The notes beneath the pieces were generated by a model. It made no database searches. It had not been told where the DNA came from and was given only the letters and a program-made list of their open reading frames with translations. The position numbers were made by a program, and so were the translations under genes. Of a stretch of DNA of 64,000 nt, positions 41,641 to 49,846 are shown piece by piece. The number at the start of each line of letters is the position of its first letter. Position 1 is the stretch's first letter. The stretch covers positions 62,001 through 126,000 of the forward strand of contig NZ_BMUZ01000018.1 in the NCBI RefSeq assembly GCF_014650455.1, written 5' to 3'. The DNA is from Streptomyces xanthochromogenes. Its GTDB lineage: Bacteria; Actinomycetota; Actinomycetes; Streptomycetales; Streptomycetaceae.

Positions 41641-43167
41641 GTGACTTCGCCTGCCTCGACGGAATCCGTTCCGCCCCAGCTCAGCGCGGCCGTGCGCCCG
41701 GCACCGGGCCCGGCCGCCGACGAGGGTCTCGCGCGCCGCCTGCGCGCGCTGGCCTGCACCGCGCCGCTGCACGACCTCGACGTGCGCAAGGCCAACCTCG
41801 CGGGCGAGTACTCGGTGTACGCCATGGCCGAGGTGGCACTGGCCTCCATCGACCTCGTCACCCTCAACATGGACTTCGACACGGGCGCCGACCACGAGCA
41901 GATCGTGGCCCGGCTGATCCCGCGCGTCGCCGCCCAGGCCCCGGCCCGGCCCACCGCCGAGCACGAGCGGGTGGCCCGCTGGGTCCTGGAGAACCTGATC
42001 AACGTCGGCAGCGTGGACCGCGGCTTCCGCGCGGTGTACGGCACGTTCAACCCCGACGGGGTCTACGTCCGCAGGGACTACGACTTCAAGCTCCTCGAAG
42101 AGGTCCCCGGCCACGGCGGCGCCGTCTATCTGCGCACCACCGACGAGGCCGTCAACGTCCTGGTGGGCGCCCTCGACACGGACGTCACCAGCGCCCAGAT
42201 CGCGGCCGAGGTCAAGCTGGAGGTCCTCATCAGCCGGGGCCGCCTCGCCGACGCCCAGCTCGCCGCCGAACAGGCCCGCTACCGCACGGTGCAGTACGCC
42301 GAGACGCTGCGGCGCACCTTGGAGGCGACGCGGCGCAACGTCCGCGCGGTCGACTGGCTCAACGCGGTGCCGGACATGATCGCCGAGGCCCTCGACCACG
42401 TCGCCGACCGCTACCGGCACGAGAACGCGATCCTCACCAACATCCGCAAGGCCCGCGACGAAGCGGAGGACCCGGAGAACAAACGCCGTGCCGCCGAGCT
42501 CGTCGACATCGTCAAGGACTGCATCCGCCGCCACACCCAGCTCCAGTCCCGCCTCCTGGAGGCCGGCCCGCTCTTCCGCGCCGAACAGGACCGCCAGGCC
42601 TTCGCCCGGCCCGCCGCCCGCTCCGGACTCGACCTGTACGGCCAGCTGGTCGCCCCGCTGCTGCCGCTCCCGGTGACGGACGCGATCCGGGTGACCGACG
42701 CTTTCTTCGCCCGCGGCGCAGGCCTGCGCACCCCGGTGTCCGTACGGGTCGGGGACCTGGTGGACATACTGCTCACCCCGCCCATGGAGCGCGAACACCT
42801 GGGCGCGGAGATGCCCGAGCCCGAGCTGATCGCCACCCCCGACGACAGCCGCTTCAGCGAGGAGCAGCTGGCCTCGGCCATGGAGTTGCTCGACCTGGAG
42901 CACGACGCGCCGCGCCGCCTCTCCGGCCTGCTGGCCGACGCCCGCCGCCTCGACCCCGAACTGCCCTACCTGGTCGCCCTGTTGGCGGTCCACGCCGCGA
43001 GCCCCCCGGTCGGCACGGCCTACCGCCAGGGCGAGGAGCGCCTGCTGTTCGCGGTGGACGACGGCACCCAGCTGGACGACCCCGAGTTCGGCGGGGCGGA
43101 CCTGATCGTGGGAATGGCCCTGCTGGACGCGGTGGGAATGGCCGCGGGCCGGACGGAGGCGGCGTGA
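41641..43167 (+). CDS. Kleisin-like (MukF/JetA-type) subunit of an SMC-like complex
   Basis: The 508-residue cytoplasmic protein has an N-terminal helical/winged-helix-like part (LARRLRALACTAPLHDLDV... to about 150). A long helical middle follows (about 195-330, AQLAAEQARYRTVQYAETLRRTLEATRRNV then KARDEAEDPENKRRAAELVDIVKDCIRRHTQLQSRLL), then a C-terminal part. It looks like the linker subunit of MukBEF/Mks/Wadjet complexes, and its place as first gene before a KITE-like and an SMC-like gene agrees. TAATCT (41628-41633) ends seven bases before the GTG, suggesting a leaderless mRNA. The fold assignment is inferred. Confidence 0.7.
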   Translation: MTSPASTESVPPQLSAAVRPAPGPAADEGLARRLRALACTAPLHDLDVRKANLAGEYSVYAMAEVALASIDLVTLNMDFDTGADHEQIVARLIPRVAAQAPARPTAEHERVARWVLENLINVGSVDRGFRAVYGTFNPDGVYVRRDYDFKLLEEVPGHGGAVYLRTTDEAVNVLVGALDTDVTSAQIAAEVKLEVLISRGRLADAQLAAEQARYRTVQYAETLRRTLEATRRNVRAVDWLNAVPDMIAEALDHVADRYRHENAILTNIRKARDEAEDPENKRRAAELVDIVKDCIRRHTQLQSRLLEAGPLFRAEQDRQAFARPAARSGLDLYGQLVAPLLPLPVTDAIRVTDAFFARGAGLRTPVSVRVGDLVDILLTPPMEREHLGAEMPEPELIATPDDSRFSEEQLASAMELLDLEHDAPRRLSGLLADARRLDPELPYLVALLAVHAASPPVGTAYRQGEERLLFAVDDGTQLDDPEFGGADLIVGMALLDAVGMAAGRTEAA

Positions 43168-43468
43168 CACGTCCACCCCGGACCACCCGCGGCCCCGGGG
43201 CCCCGCCCAGGGCTCCGTTCGCGCCTGAACGGCGCGCGTCCTTTATCGCCGGACGCGCCGGGAGCGCCGCGTACCCCGTGCTGCCAGGTGTGCGGGGCCG
43301 TGACACATGCGGCTTCGCCGCGCGGGCGCGAGCAACCACGCACGGCCCGCACCCGGACGGCATCCCCCGGAGGGGTGCGGGAAGGGGCGGGGCGGGGAGC
43401 GAACCCGCCGCAGGTGCCCCGCACACGCACCGCGCACATCGCACCGCACGCACCAAGGAGACCACCCC
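43168..43468 (+). other. 301-bp spacer in the SMC-like operon with repeats and hairpins
   Basis: No gene is visible. It contains GGCGCGCGTCC/GGACGCGCC (43231-43262), a probable transcription-terminating or mRNA-processing hairpin. It also contains CGTTCGCGCCTGAACGG (43216-43232), the reverse of a motif in the repeat block near 15710. It is G/C-rich and ends with the AAGGAG ribosome site of the next gene. It may reduce expression of the downstream genes relative to the first. Confidence 0.45.
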
Positions 43469-44383
43469 GTGACCGACCACCCCACCGAGCACGTCGCCTT
43501 CGGCGACGAGGCCGAACCGGCGCCCGCCGCACCCGGCACCGGCGCCGGCGGCGAGGGCCGGATCACCCCCGCCGACGCCGCCGATGCCGCACGGCTCGTC
43601 GCCTTCGGTCTCCAGCCCAAGCTGCTCCCCGCCCGCGACGCGGAGTACGCGGAACTGCTCCGCCGTCACCGCGAGGACCCCGCGTTCGCGCGCCTCGCGG
43701 ACGCCGTCGCCGCGGGGCTCGGCCTGATCGTCCTGGAGGTGTCGCCCCGCGCCGGCATGGCCGTGACGGCGGCGGAGGACTCCGTCTTCGCCGTCCGCAT
43801 GGGCGACTACGCCCGCCGCGCCGCGGCCCCCGACTCCGCCGACCGGTTCCTGCACGGCCTCGCCCATCTCGCCGTCGCCGCCCTCGCGTTCCCGCGGCCC
43901 GAGGACCTCGCCGACGACGGATACATCGGACGCATCACCGTCAACGGCGTGGACGCGTTCGTCCGGCAGGCCTGCCGCCGGCTGGAGGAGCGGGCCGAGG
44001 AGACCGGCGAGAACACCGACCCCGAGACCGGCGCTCCCGGCCTGGAGGCCGCCTGGCGCATTTACGCGCGGCGCAGCTCCACCGGGGCCACCAAGGACGC
44101 CCGCCGACTCGCCGGTTCGACCACCGGCATCGTCGCCAAGGCCGTCGCCTTCCTCACCGAATCCGGCTTCCTCCAGCGGACCGGCGACGACGCGGGCGGC
44201 GCCTACCGCACCACCGCCCGCTACCAGTTGCAGGTCCGCGACATGGCGGGCAGCGCCGCCCTCACCGAGCTGATCGAGCTCGGCGTGGTCGCGGTCACCG
44301 ACGGCGGCGCCACCCTGCTGGCGCCGTCGGACGCGGACGACCTGGAACTGGCGGCCGACGCCGGACTGCCCTTCCACTCCTGA
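43469..44383 (+). CDS. KITE-like (MukE/JetB-type, DUF4194-like) subunit
   Basis: This 304-residue protein starts at a GTG with AAGGAGACCACCCC upstream. After a disordered acidic start (about 1-45), the core AEYAELLRRHREDPAFARLADAVAAGLGLIVLEVSPRAG resembles the opening of KITE-type proteins. Two winged-helix-like domains follow (about 60-290), including GIVAKAVAFLTESGFLQRTGDDAGGAYRTTARYQLQVRDMA. It lies 54 bp before the SMC-like gene. By analogy it would bind the kleisin-like protein. Confidence 0.7.
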   Translation: MTDHPTEHVAFGDEAEPAPAAPGTGAGGEGRITPADAADAARLVAFGLQPKLLPARDAEYAELLRRHREDPAFARLADAVAAGLGLIVLEVSPRAGMAVTAAEDSVFAVRMGDYARRAAAPDSADRFLHGLAHLAVAALAFPRPEDLADDGYIGRITVNGVDAFVRQACRRLEERAEETGENTDPETGAPGLEAAWRIYARRSSTGATKDARRLAGSTTGIVAKAVAFLTESGFLQRTGDDAGGAYRTTARYQLQVRDMAGSAALTELIELGVVAVTDGGATLLAPSDADDLELAADAGLPFHS

Positions 44384-44437
44384 CCACGACCTTCCCTTCC
44401 GTCCCCTCCCCCCACACAACGACGAGAGTCCGCCGAC

Positions 44438-47400
44438 ATGTACGAGCTGTCCCGGGTCCGCCTCTACTCCATCGGGCCCGCCGGTGCGCGCTACGCCGAC
44501 ACCGTGCTTGACCTGCGGGGAGTCGGAGCGCCCGTGCCCAACCCGGCCCCCGCGCAGGCCGAGTTCTTCGAGGACGAGCCGGTCGGCCCGCCGCGCCGCC
44601 CGGCGCCCGCGGGCGTGCTCTTCCTGGAGAACGGGGGCGGCAAGTCCGTACTGCTCAAGCTGATCTTCTCGGTGATGCTGCCGGGCCACCGCAACACCCT
44701 GGGCGGTGCAAGCTCCGGCGTGTTGCGCAAGTTCCTGCTCGCCGACGACTGCGGACACGTCGCCCTGGAGTGGCAGCACACCCTCACCGGTGAACTGGTC
44801 GTGGTCGGCAAGGTCAGCGAGTGGCGCGGCCGCCAAGTCTCCAACGACCCGAGGAAGTTCGCCGAGGCCTGGTACTCCTTCCGGCCCGGTCCCGGCCTCA
44901 GCCTCGACTCGTTGCCGGTCGCCGAGTCCAGCGCGATGCGGCCGTCCGCGGAAGGCGCCTCCGGTGCCCAGGGCCGGCGCCGCACCATGAAGGGCTTCCG
45001 TGACGCCATCACCGAGGCGACCAAGGCCTACCCGCATCTGGAGGTGTACTGGGAGGAGATCCACGACCGCTGGAACGAGCACCTCGGCGACCTGGGCCTC
45101 GACCCCGAACTCTTCCGCTACCAGCGGGAGATGAACGCCGACGAGGGCGAGGCCGCGGGCCTGTTCGCGGTCAAGAAGGACTCCGACTTCACCGACCTGC
45201 TCCTGCGCGCCGTCACCGACACCCGTGACACGGACGGACTCGCGGACCTGGTCAGCGGGTTCGGCAACAAGCTCGGCCGCCGTGCCGAACTCACCGCCGA
45301 ACGCGACTTCACCGCGGGCTCCGTGGACCTGCTCAACCGGATCGTCGAAGCGGCCGAGACCCGGGCCCGGGCCCGCGACATCCACGTCGGCGCCGAGCGC
45401 CGCACCCGTACGCTCGCCCGCCGTCTCTCGGCCCGCGCCGCCGAGGAGCGGGGCCGCGCAGCCGACCTCGCCCAGCAGGTCACCGCCGCCGCCCACCAGG
45501 TCACGCTCGCCGAGCAGGCCCGCGGCACGAGCTCCCTGATCGCCTCCGAACTCGCCTACCGGCACGCCTCGTTGGCGCTCGCCGTCGCCGAGAAGGCGGC
45601 CACCGCACAGCGCCGCGAACTGGCCGACGCCCGGACCCTGCACTCCGCCTGGCAGGCCGCCGAAGCCGTGCTGCGCCACCGCGCCGCCGCCGACCGCTCG
45701 GCCCGCGTGGCCGTCGCCATCCAGGAGGCCGAGCGCGACGCCGCCCCCGCGCTCGCCGCCCGCGCCAGGGCCGCCGCCGATCTCGTACGGGCCCTGCACA
45801 CGGCCGCCGAGGACGGCGAGCGGGTCGCCGCGGAGGAGGAGGGGCGCTCGGCGGGCCTCCAGGAGGCGGGCGAGGCCGCGCACCGCGACGCCACCGCCGC
45901 CGCGACCGAGGCCCAGCGCGCCCGCAGCGAGACCGGGCACCTGCGCCAGCGCCTCGCCGAGGTCGAGCAGGAGACCGCCGAGGCGGTCCGCGCCGGCTGG
46001 CTCGACGACAGCGCACCGGACGCCGACCCGGCCCGCGCGGCCCTCGCCGCGAGCGACGCCGAGAAGACCGCCGTGGCCGGCTGGGACACCGCCCGCGAGG
46101 CCGCCCGCACCGCGGCCGACCGGGCCCGCGAGGCCGCCTCCGTCGAGGCCCGCGCCGAACTGGCCGCGGCCCGTGCCGAGGACGCCGCGCGCGCCGCCGG
46201 GAACGCCTACGACGCCGAGCGCCGTGCCGCGGAGTCGATCGCCGCCGAGGAGCGCCTGGCCGAACTCCTCGGCCTGCCCGGCGCGGGTGCCGCTGCCGGG
46301 GTGCCCGAGCCCCGCAGGCACGACGGGGAAAAGCTCCAAGGTCCGCTCGGCGCCGAGGAGTTGGACCGCAGCGCGGACGAACTGCGCGCGCTCCTCGACC
46401 AGTCCATCGCCTCCGCCGAACGCCAGCTCTTCGAGCTGCGCACGGCCGCCGCCGACGACTCCCGCATCCTTGGCGCGCTCGGCGACGGCGGGCTCCTGCC
46501 GCCCAGCGCGGACGTCCTGGCCACCGTCGAGTACCTGGGCGAGCACGGCATCCCCGCGCTGCCCGGCTGGCGCTACCTCGCCCAGGCGGTTGCCCCCGCC
46601 GACCACGCCGCGGTGCTCGCCGCCCGCCCCGAGCTCGTCGACGGCGTGGTCATCACCGACCCCGCCTCGCACGCCCGGGCCCGCGAGGCCCTCGCGAGCG
46701 CGGCCCTGCTGCCCCGCTCCGCCGTGGCCGTCGGCACGACTGCCGCGCTGCTCGCACCCGTACCGGCCGCGGACTCGGGCGGCGAGAGCGGCATCTTCCT
46801 CGTGCCGCCGAACCCGGCCATGCACGACGAACACGCCGCGGACGAGGAACGCCAGACGCTGCGCGCCCGCGCCACCGCCCGGGACGAGGAGATCCGCACG
46901 CTGGCCGCCCGGCTCACCGGGGACCGCTCGCTCGCCGCCCGGATCGGGTCCTGGCGCGCGGACTGCCCGCCCGGCATGCTCGCCGAGCTGGCCGCCGCGG
47001 CCGAAACGACCCGCGAAGCCGCCAAGGCAGCCACCGAGGAACTGGCCGAGGCCCGTTCCGCGCGAGCCGAGTCGGACGAAGCGGCGGCCGAGACGGCACG
47101 CGTGCGCGAGGAGCGCCAAGAGGCCGCCCAGCGCGCCCGGCGCGCGGCCGACGCCCTCGCCGGGCTCGCCTTCCGGCTCCGCGAGCGGGCCGGCTGGCAG
47201 GTCAAGCTCCGCGAACTCGCCGATGAGGCGGCCGAGTCGGAGGCCCGCGCGCAGTCGCTCCTGGAGCGCGCCAAGGCCGCCGACGAGGACCGCCGGGCCG
47301 CCCAGCGCGCCGCCGACGACGCCCACCGCACCTCCCGCGCGCTGCGCGCGGAGCGCGCCGAGATCGCGGGCGCCCCCGAAAACCTCCCGGAGCCCGACGC

Positions 47401-49063
47401 GGACGCCCCGCGCCACGCGCTGCCCGCCCTGCGCGAGGCCTACCGCGCCGCGTCCCAGCTGTACGAGAAGGTCGGCGTCGGCGCCGACCTGCGGGCCGAG
47501 CAGGCCCGCGCCGAGAGCGACGAGAGTGCGGCCCTGGCCGAGCTCGACCGGCTCACCAACAAGGTGCGCACCCGCGCCGCCACCCTCCTCGAAGGCACCG
47601 ACGGCGCCGACGGCCCCTCCCGCCAGGCCGCCGTCGCCCGCGCCGAGTCACTGGTCCAGATGCTGGAGACCCGTGCCTCCACGGCCAGCGAGCAGCTCGG
47701 CCGGCTGCGCGGCGAGGCCGAGCGCCTGGCACCCGCCGACGGCGAGCGGCACACCGACCTTCCCGAGGACCACGTCCCGGCCGACGCCGAGCAGGCCCAG
47801 GCCCTGCTGCGTACCGCGACGACCCAACTGGCGGCGCGCACCGACGAGTTGGAGACAGCCCGCGCCGCCCACGCGGAACTGCTCACCGCCCACCGGACCG
47901 CGGAGGACGGGGCCGGCGGCTTCGACGAGACGGCCGCCCTGCTGCGCGACCTGCTGCGGGACAACAGCCAGGGCCCGGACGAGGAGAACGCCCCCGAGCC
48001 GTACCCGGGCACCCTGGAGGAGGCCCGCCAGTCCGCCACCGAGACGCGCCGCTCGCTGCGCGGCTGCTCCGGCGACCTCTCGGCCGCCGAATCCGCCGTG
48101 CGCGAGGCGAGCGACATCCTGGTGCGCCACGCCAACGCGACCCGCTACGAGCAGGTCCGCACCCCGGCCCGCCAGCAGATCCGCGAACTGCCCGCCGCCT
48201 CCCTGCCCGAGCACGCCGCCGCCTGGGCCGCCGCCTTCGAGCCGCGCCTGCGGGTCCTCACCGACGAGCTGGCGCAGCTGGAACGCAACCGGGACTCCAT
48301 CGTCGACCGGCTGCGCGGCCTGGTGGATTCGGCGCTCACCACGCTCCGCTCAGCCCAGCGGCTCTCCCAGCTCCCCGAGGGTCTCGGGGAGTGGTCGGGC
48401 CAGGAATTCCTGCGCATCCGCTTCGAGGAGCCGGACCAGGCCACCCTCACCGAGCGCCTCGGCGAAGTCATCGACGAGGCCACCCGCGCGGCCGTGCGGA
48501 AGAACTCCGACCTGCGCAGGGACGGCATGTCCCTGCTACTGCGCGGCGTCCAGGCGGCCCTGGAGCCGCGCGGCATCAGCGTGGAGATCCTCAAGCCGGA
48601 CGCGGTGCTGCGCGCCGAGCGCGTCCCCGTCGGGCAGATGGGCGACGTCTTCTCCGGCGGCCAGCTGCTCACCGCCGCGATCGCCCTGTACTGCACGATG
48701 GCGGCGCTGCGCAGCAACGACCGGGGCCGTGACAAGCACCGGCACGCCGGCACGCTCTTCCTCGACAATCCGATCGGCCGCGCGAACGCGACGTACCTCC
48801 TGGAGCTCCAGCGGGCCGTGTCCGACGCGCTCGGCGTCCAACTCCTCTACACCACAGGCCTGTTCGACACGACCGCGCTCGCCGAGTTCCCCCTGGTGAT
48901 CCGGCTGCGCAACGACGCGGACCTCCGGGCGGGCCTGAAGTACATCAGCGTCGAGGAGCATCTGCGGCCCGGTCTGCCCCAGCAGGACACCGCGGGCGAG
49001 ACCGTGCACGGTGAGATCACCGCGACCCGCATGTTCAAGAAGCCCACCGCGCAAGGGAGTTGA
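44438..49063 (+). CDS. SMC/MukB-like coiled-coil ATPase
   Basis: This 1541-residue protein has split ATPase heads. The N-head has Walker A VLFLENGGGKSVLLKLIFSV (Lys near residue 69). The C-head has the ABC signature GDVFSGGQLLTAAIAL (about 1402-1417), then Walker B GTLFLDNPIGRANA (Asp near 1442). Walker B carries Asn-Pro after the Asp where SMC proteins normally have catalytic Glu. Ala/Glu/Arg-rich coiled coils span about 290-670 and 820-1340 around a globular hinge-like domain (about 672-790; GDGGLLPPSADVLATVEYLG, VDGVVITDPASHARAREAL). It is the third gene of the kleisin-KITE-SMC set. The target DNA or process is unknown. Confidence 0.82.
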   Translation: MYELSRVRLYSIGPAGARYADTVLDLRGVGAPVPNPAPAQAEFFEDEPVGPPRRPAPAGVLFLENGGGKSVLLKLIFSVMLPGHRNTLGGASSGVLRKFLLADDCGHVALEWQHTLTGELVVVGKVSEWRGRQVSNDPRKFAEAWYSFRPGPGLSLDSLPVAESSAMRPSAEGASGAQGRRRTMKGFRDAITEATKAYPHLEVYWEEIHDRWNEHLGDLGLDPELFRYQREMNADEGEAAGLFAVKKDSDFTDLLLRAVTDTRDTDGLADLVSGFGNKLGRRAELTAERDFTAGSVDLLNRIVEAAETRARARDIHVGAERRTRTLARRLSARAAEERGRAADLAQQVTAAAHQVTLAEQARGTSSLIASELAYRHASLALAVAEKAATAQRRELADARTLHSAWQAAEAVLRHRAAADRSARVAVAIQEAERDAAPALAARARAAADLVRALHTAAEDGERVAAEEEGRSAGLQEAGEAAHRDATAAATEAQRARSETGHLRQRLAEVEQETAEAVRAGWLDDSAPDADPARAALAASDAEKTAVAGWDTAREAARTAADRAREAASVEARAELAAARAEDAARAAGNAYDAERRAAESIAAEERLAELLGLPGAGAAAGVPEPRRHDGEKLQGPLGAEELDRSADELRALLDQSIASAERQLFELRTAAADDSRILGALGDGGLLPPSADVLATVEYLGEHGIPALPGWRYLAQAVAPADHAAVLAARPELVDGVVITDPASHARAREALASAALLPRSAVAVGTTAALLAPVPAADSGGESGIFLVPPNPAMHDEHAADEERQTLRARATARDEEIRTLAARLTGDRSLAARIGSWRADCPPGMLAELAAAAETTREAAKAATEELAEARSARAESDEAAAETARVREERQEAAQRARRAADALAGLAFRLRERAGWQVKLRELADEAAESEARAQSLLERAKAADEDRRAAQRAADDAHRTSRALRAERAEIAGAPENLPEPDADAPRHALPALREAYRAASQLYEKVGVGADLRAEQARAESDESAALAELDRLTNKVRTRAATLLEGTDGADGPSRQAAVARAESLVQMLETRASTASEQLGRLRGEAERLAPADGERHTDLPEDHVPADAEQAQALLRTATTQLAARTDELETARAAHAELLTAHRTAEDGAGGFDETAALLRDLLRDNSQGPDEENAPEPYPGTLEEARQSATETRRSLRGCSGDLSAAESAVREASDILVRHANATRYEQVRTPARQQIRELPAASLPEHAAAWAAAFEPRLRVLTDELAQLERNRDSIVDRLRGLVDSALTTLRSAQRLSQLPEGLGEWSGQEFLRIRFEEPDQATLTERLGEVIDEATRAAVRKNSDLRRDGMSLLLRGVQAALEPRGISVEILKPDAVLRAERVPVGQMGDVFSGGQLLTAAIALYCTMAALRSNDRGRDKHRHAGTLFLDNPIGRANATYLLELQRAVSDALGVQLLYTTGLFDTTALAEFPLVIRLRNDADLRAGLKYISVEEHLRPGLPQQDTAGETVHGEITATRMFKKPTAQGS

Positions 49064-49105
49064 GGCCCGACGGCACAACGGTGCGGCGCCGGGCGGCGGA
49101 CCGGC

Positions 49106-49507
49106 TCAGGCGCGCGACAGCCGCTGCCCCGAGCCGTCCGTCGACCGTATTCGGGCCCCGCGCTCGCCGGCGCGGGCGGCCCGCCGGGCCCGGCGCCGCT
49201 CCTTGCGGAGCTTGCGCGCCGTGCTGCTCGGTATCGACACCACGCCGTTGCGCTGGTTCCACACCTGGCGGGTGACCCAGACGTCCAGCACCCCCCACGT
49301 GGCAAGGACCGTACTGCCGACGCTGCTCAGCACCATCGGAAAGGCGAGCCACGAACCGGCGAGTGCGCTCAGGAAGGCGACCATCGCCTGCATCAGCGTC
49401 GCGGCGACGATGATGACGGCGCGCACGGCCGCGGTACGCACCGGGTCCGGCAGCCGCGGTCGCACCGCAGGCTCTTCCACCCACAACGGCTGCTGCTCAA
49501 CGCTCAT
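49106..49507 (-). CDS. Small membrane protein, 2 TM
   Basis: This 133-residue protein has two hydrophobic helices (AAVRAVIIVAATLMQAMVAFLSALAGSWLAFPMVL) followed by a strongly basic C-terminus (ARKLRKERRRARRAARAGERG). It is convergent with the SMC-like gene, 42 bp away. The ATG at 49507 has GGAGG ten bases upstream, which is better spaced than the ATG at 49516; the frame runs open to 49747. No family is recognised. Confidence 0.68.
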   Translation of the reverse strand: MSVEQQPLWVEEPAVRPRLPDPVRTAAVRAVIIVAATLMQAMVAFLSALAGSWLAFPMVLSSVGSTVLATWGVLDVWVTRQVWNQRNGVVSIPSSTARKLRKERRRARRAARAGERGARIRSTDGSGQRLSRA

Positions 49508-49606
49508 GCCTGTCATCCTCCCCACCCGCGGGGCCCCGACGCCTCGCTCCCCGCCACGCGTACCCCCACGGTTCCGCGCCACCCGTACAGACAGACGAAC
49601 GGAACT

Positions 49607-49811
49607 CCCGGAAGATTCCCGGGAATTGCCCGGAACGAAGACTTCCAGCCATCTGCCCCCAGAGGCGAAAAGCCGCCATGACGGGGGTTCCCGGCCTCGA
49701 AGGGCGCCGTCATCTCCCGGAATACCGGGACAACTCATGATCACCACCGTTCAGGGCGGCCGAAAATCGTCCGGACGTGCCTTCGAGTTGTCTCTGTGTC
49801 AGTAGTAGGCT
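49607..49811. promoter_or_regulatory. CCCGGAA-rich regulatory gap upstream of cvnA
   Basis: The 339-bp gap 49508-49846 has no gene. CCCGGAA occurs at 49607, 49629 and 49716, and two perfect palindromes share the theme: ATTCCCGGGAAT (49615-49626) and TCCCGG-AATA-CCGGGA (49715-49730). TAGGCT (49806-49811) is a good -10 for cvnA. The repeated boxes suggest binding of an oligomeric regulator acting on cvnA, the small membrane gene, or both. Confidence 0.45.
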
Positions 49812-49846
49812 CACGCCGTTTCTTGACGGTTGATCTGGGGGAGGCC

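Noticed and set aside
42854..47416. Very long (1520-codon) minus-strand open frame
   Set aside because: It is the complement of the SMC-like gene and its neighbours. Low-complexity Gly/Arg/Val-rich translation and no ribosome site show it is a high-G+C shadow.
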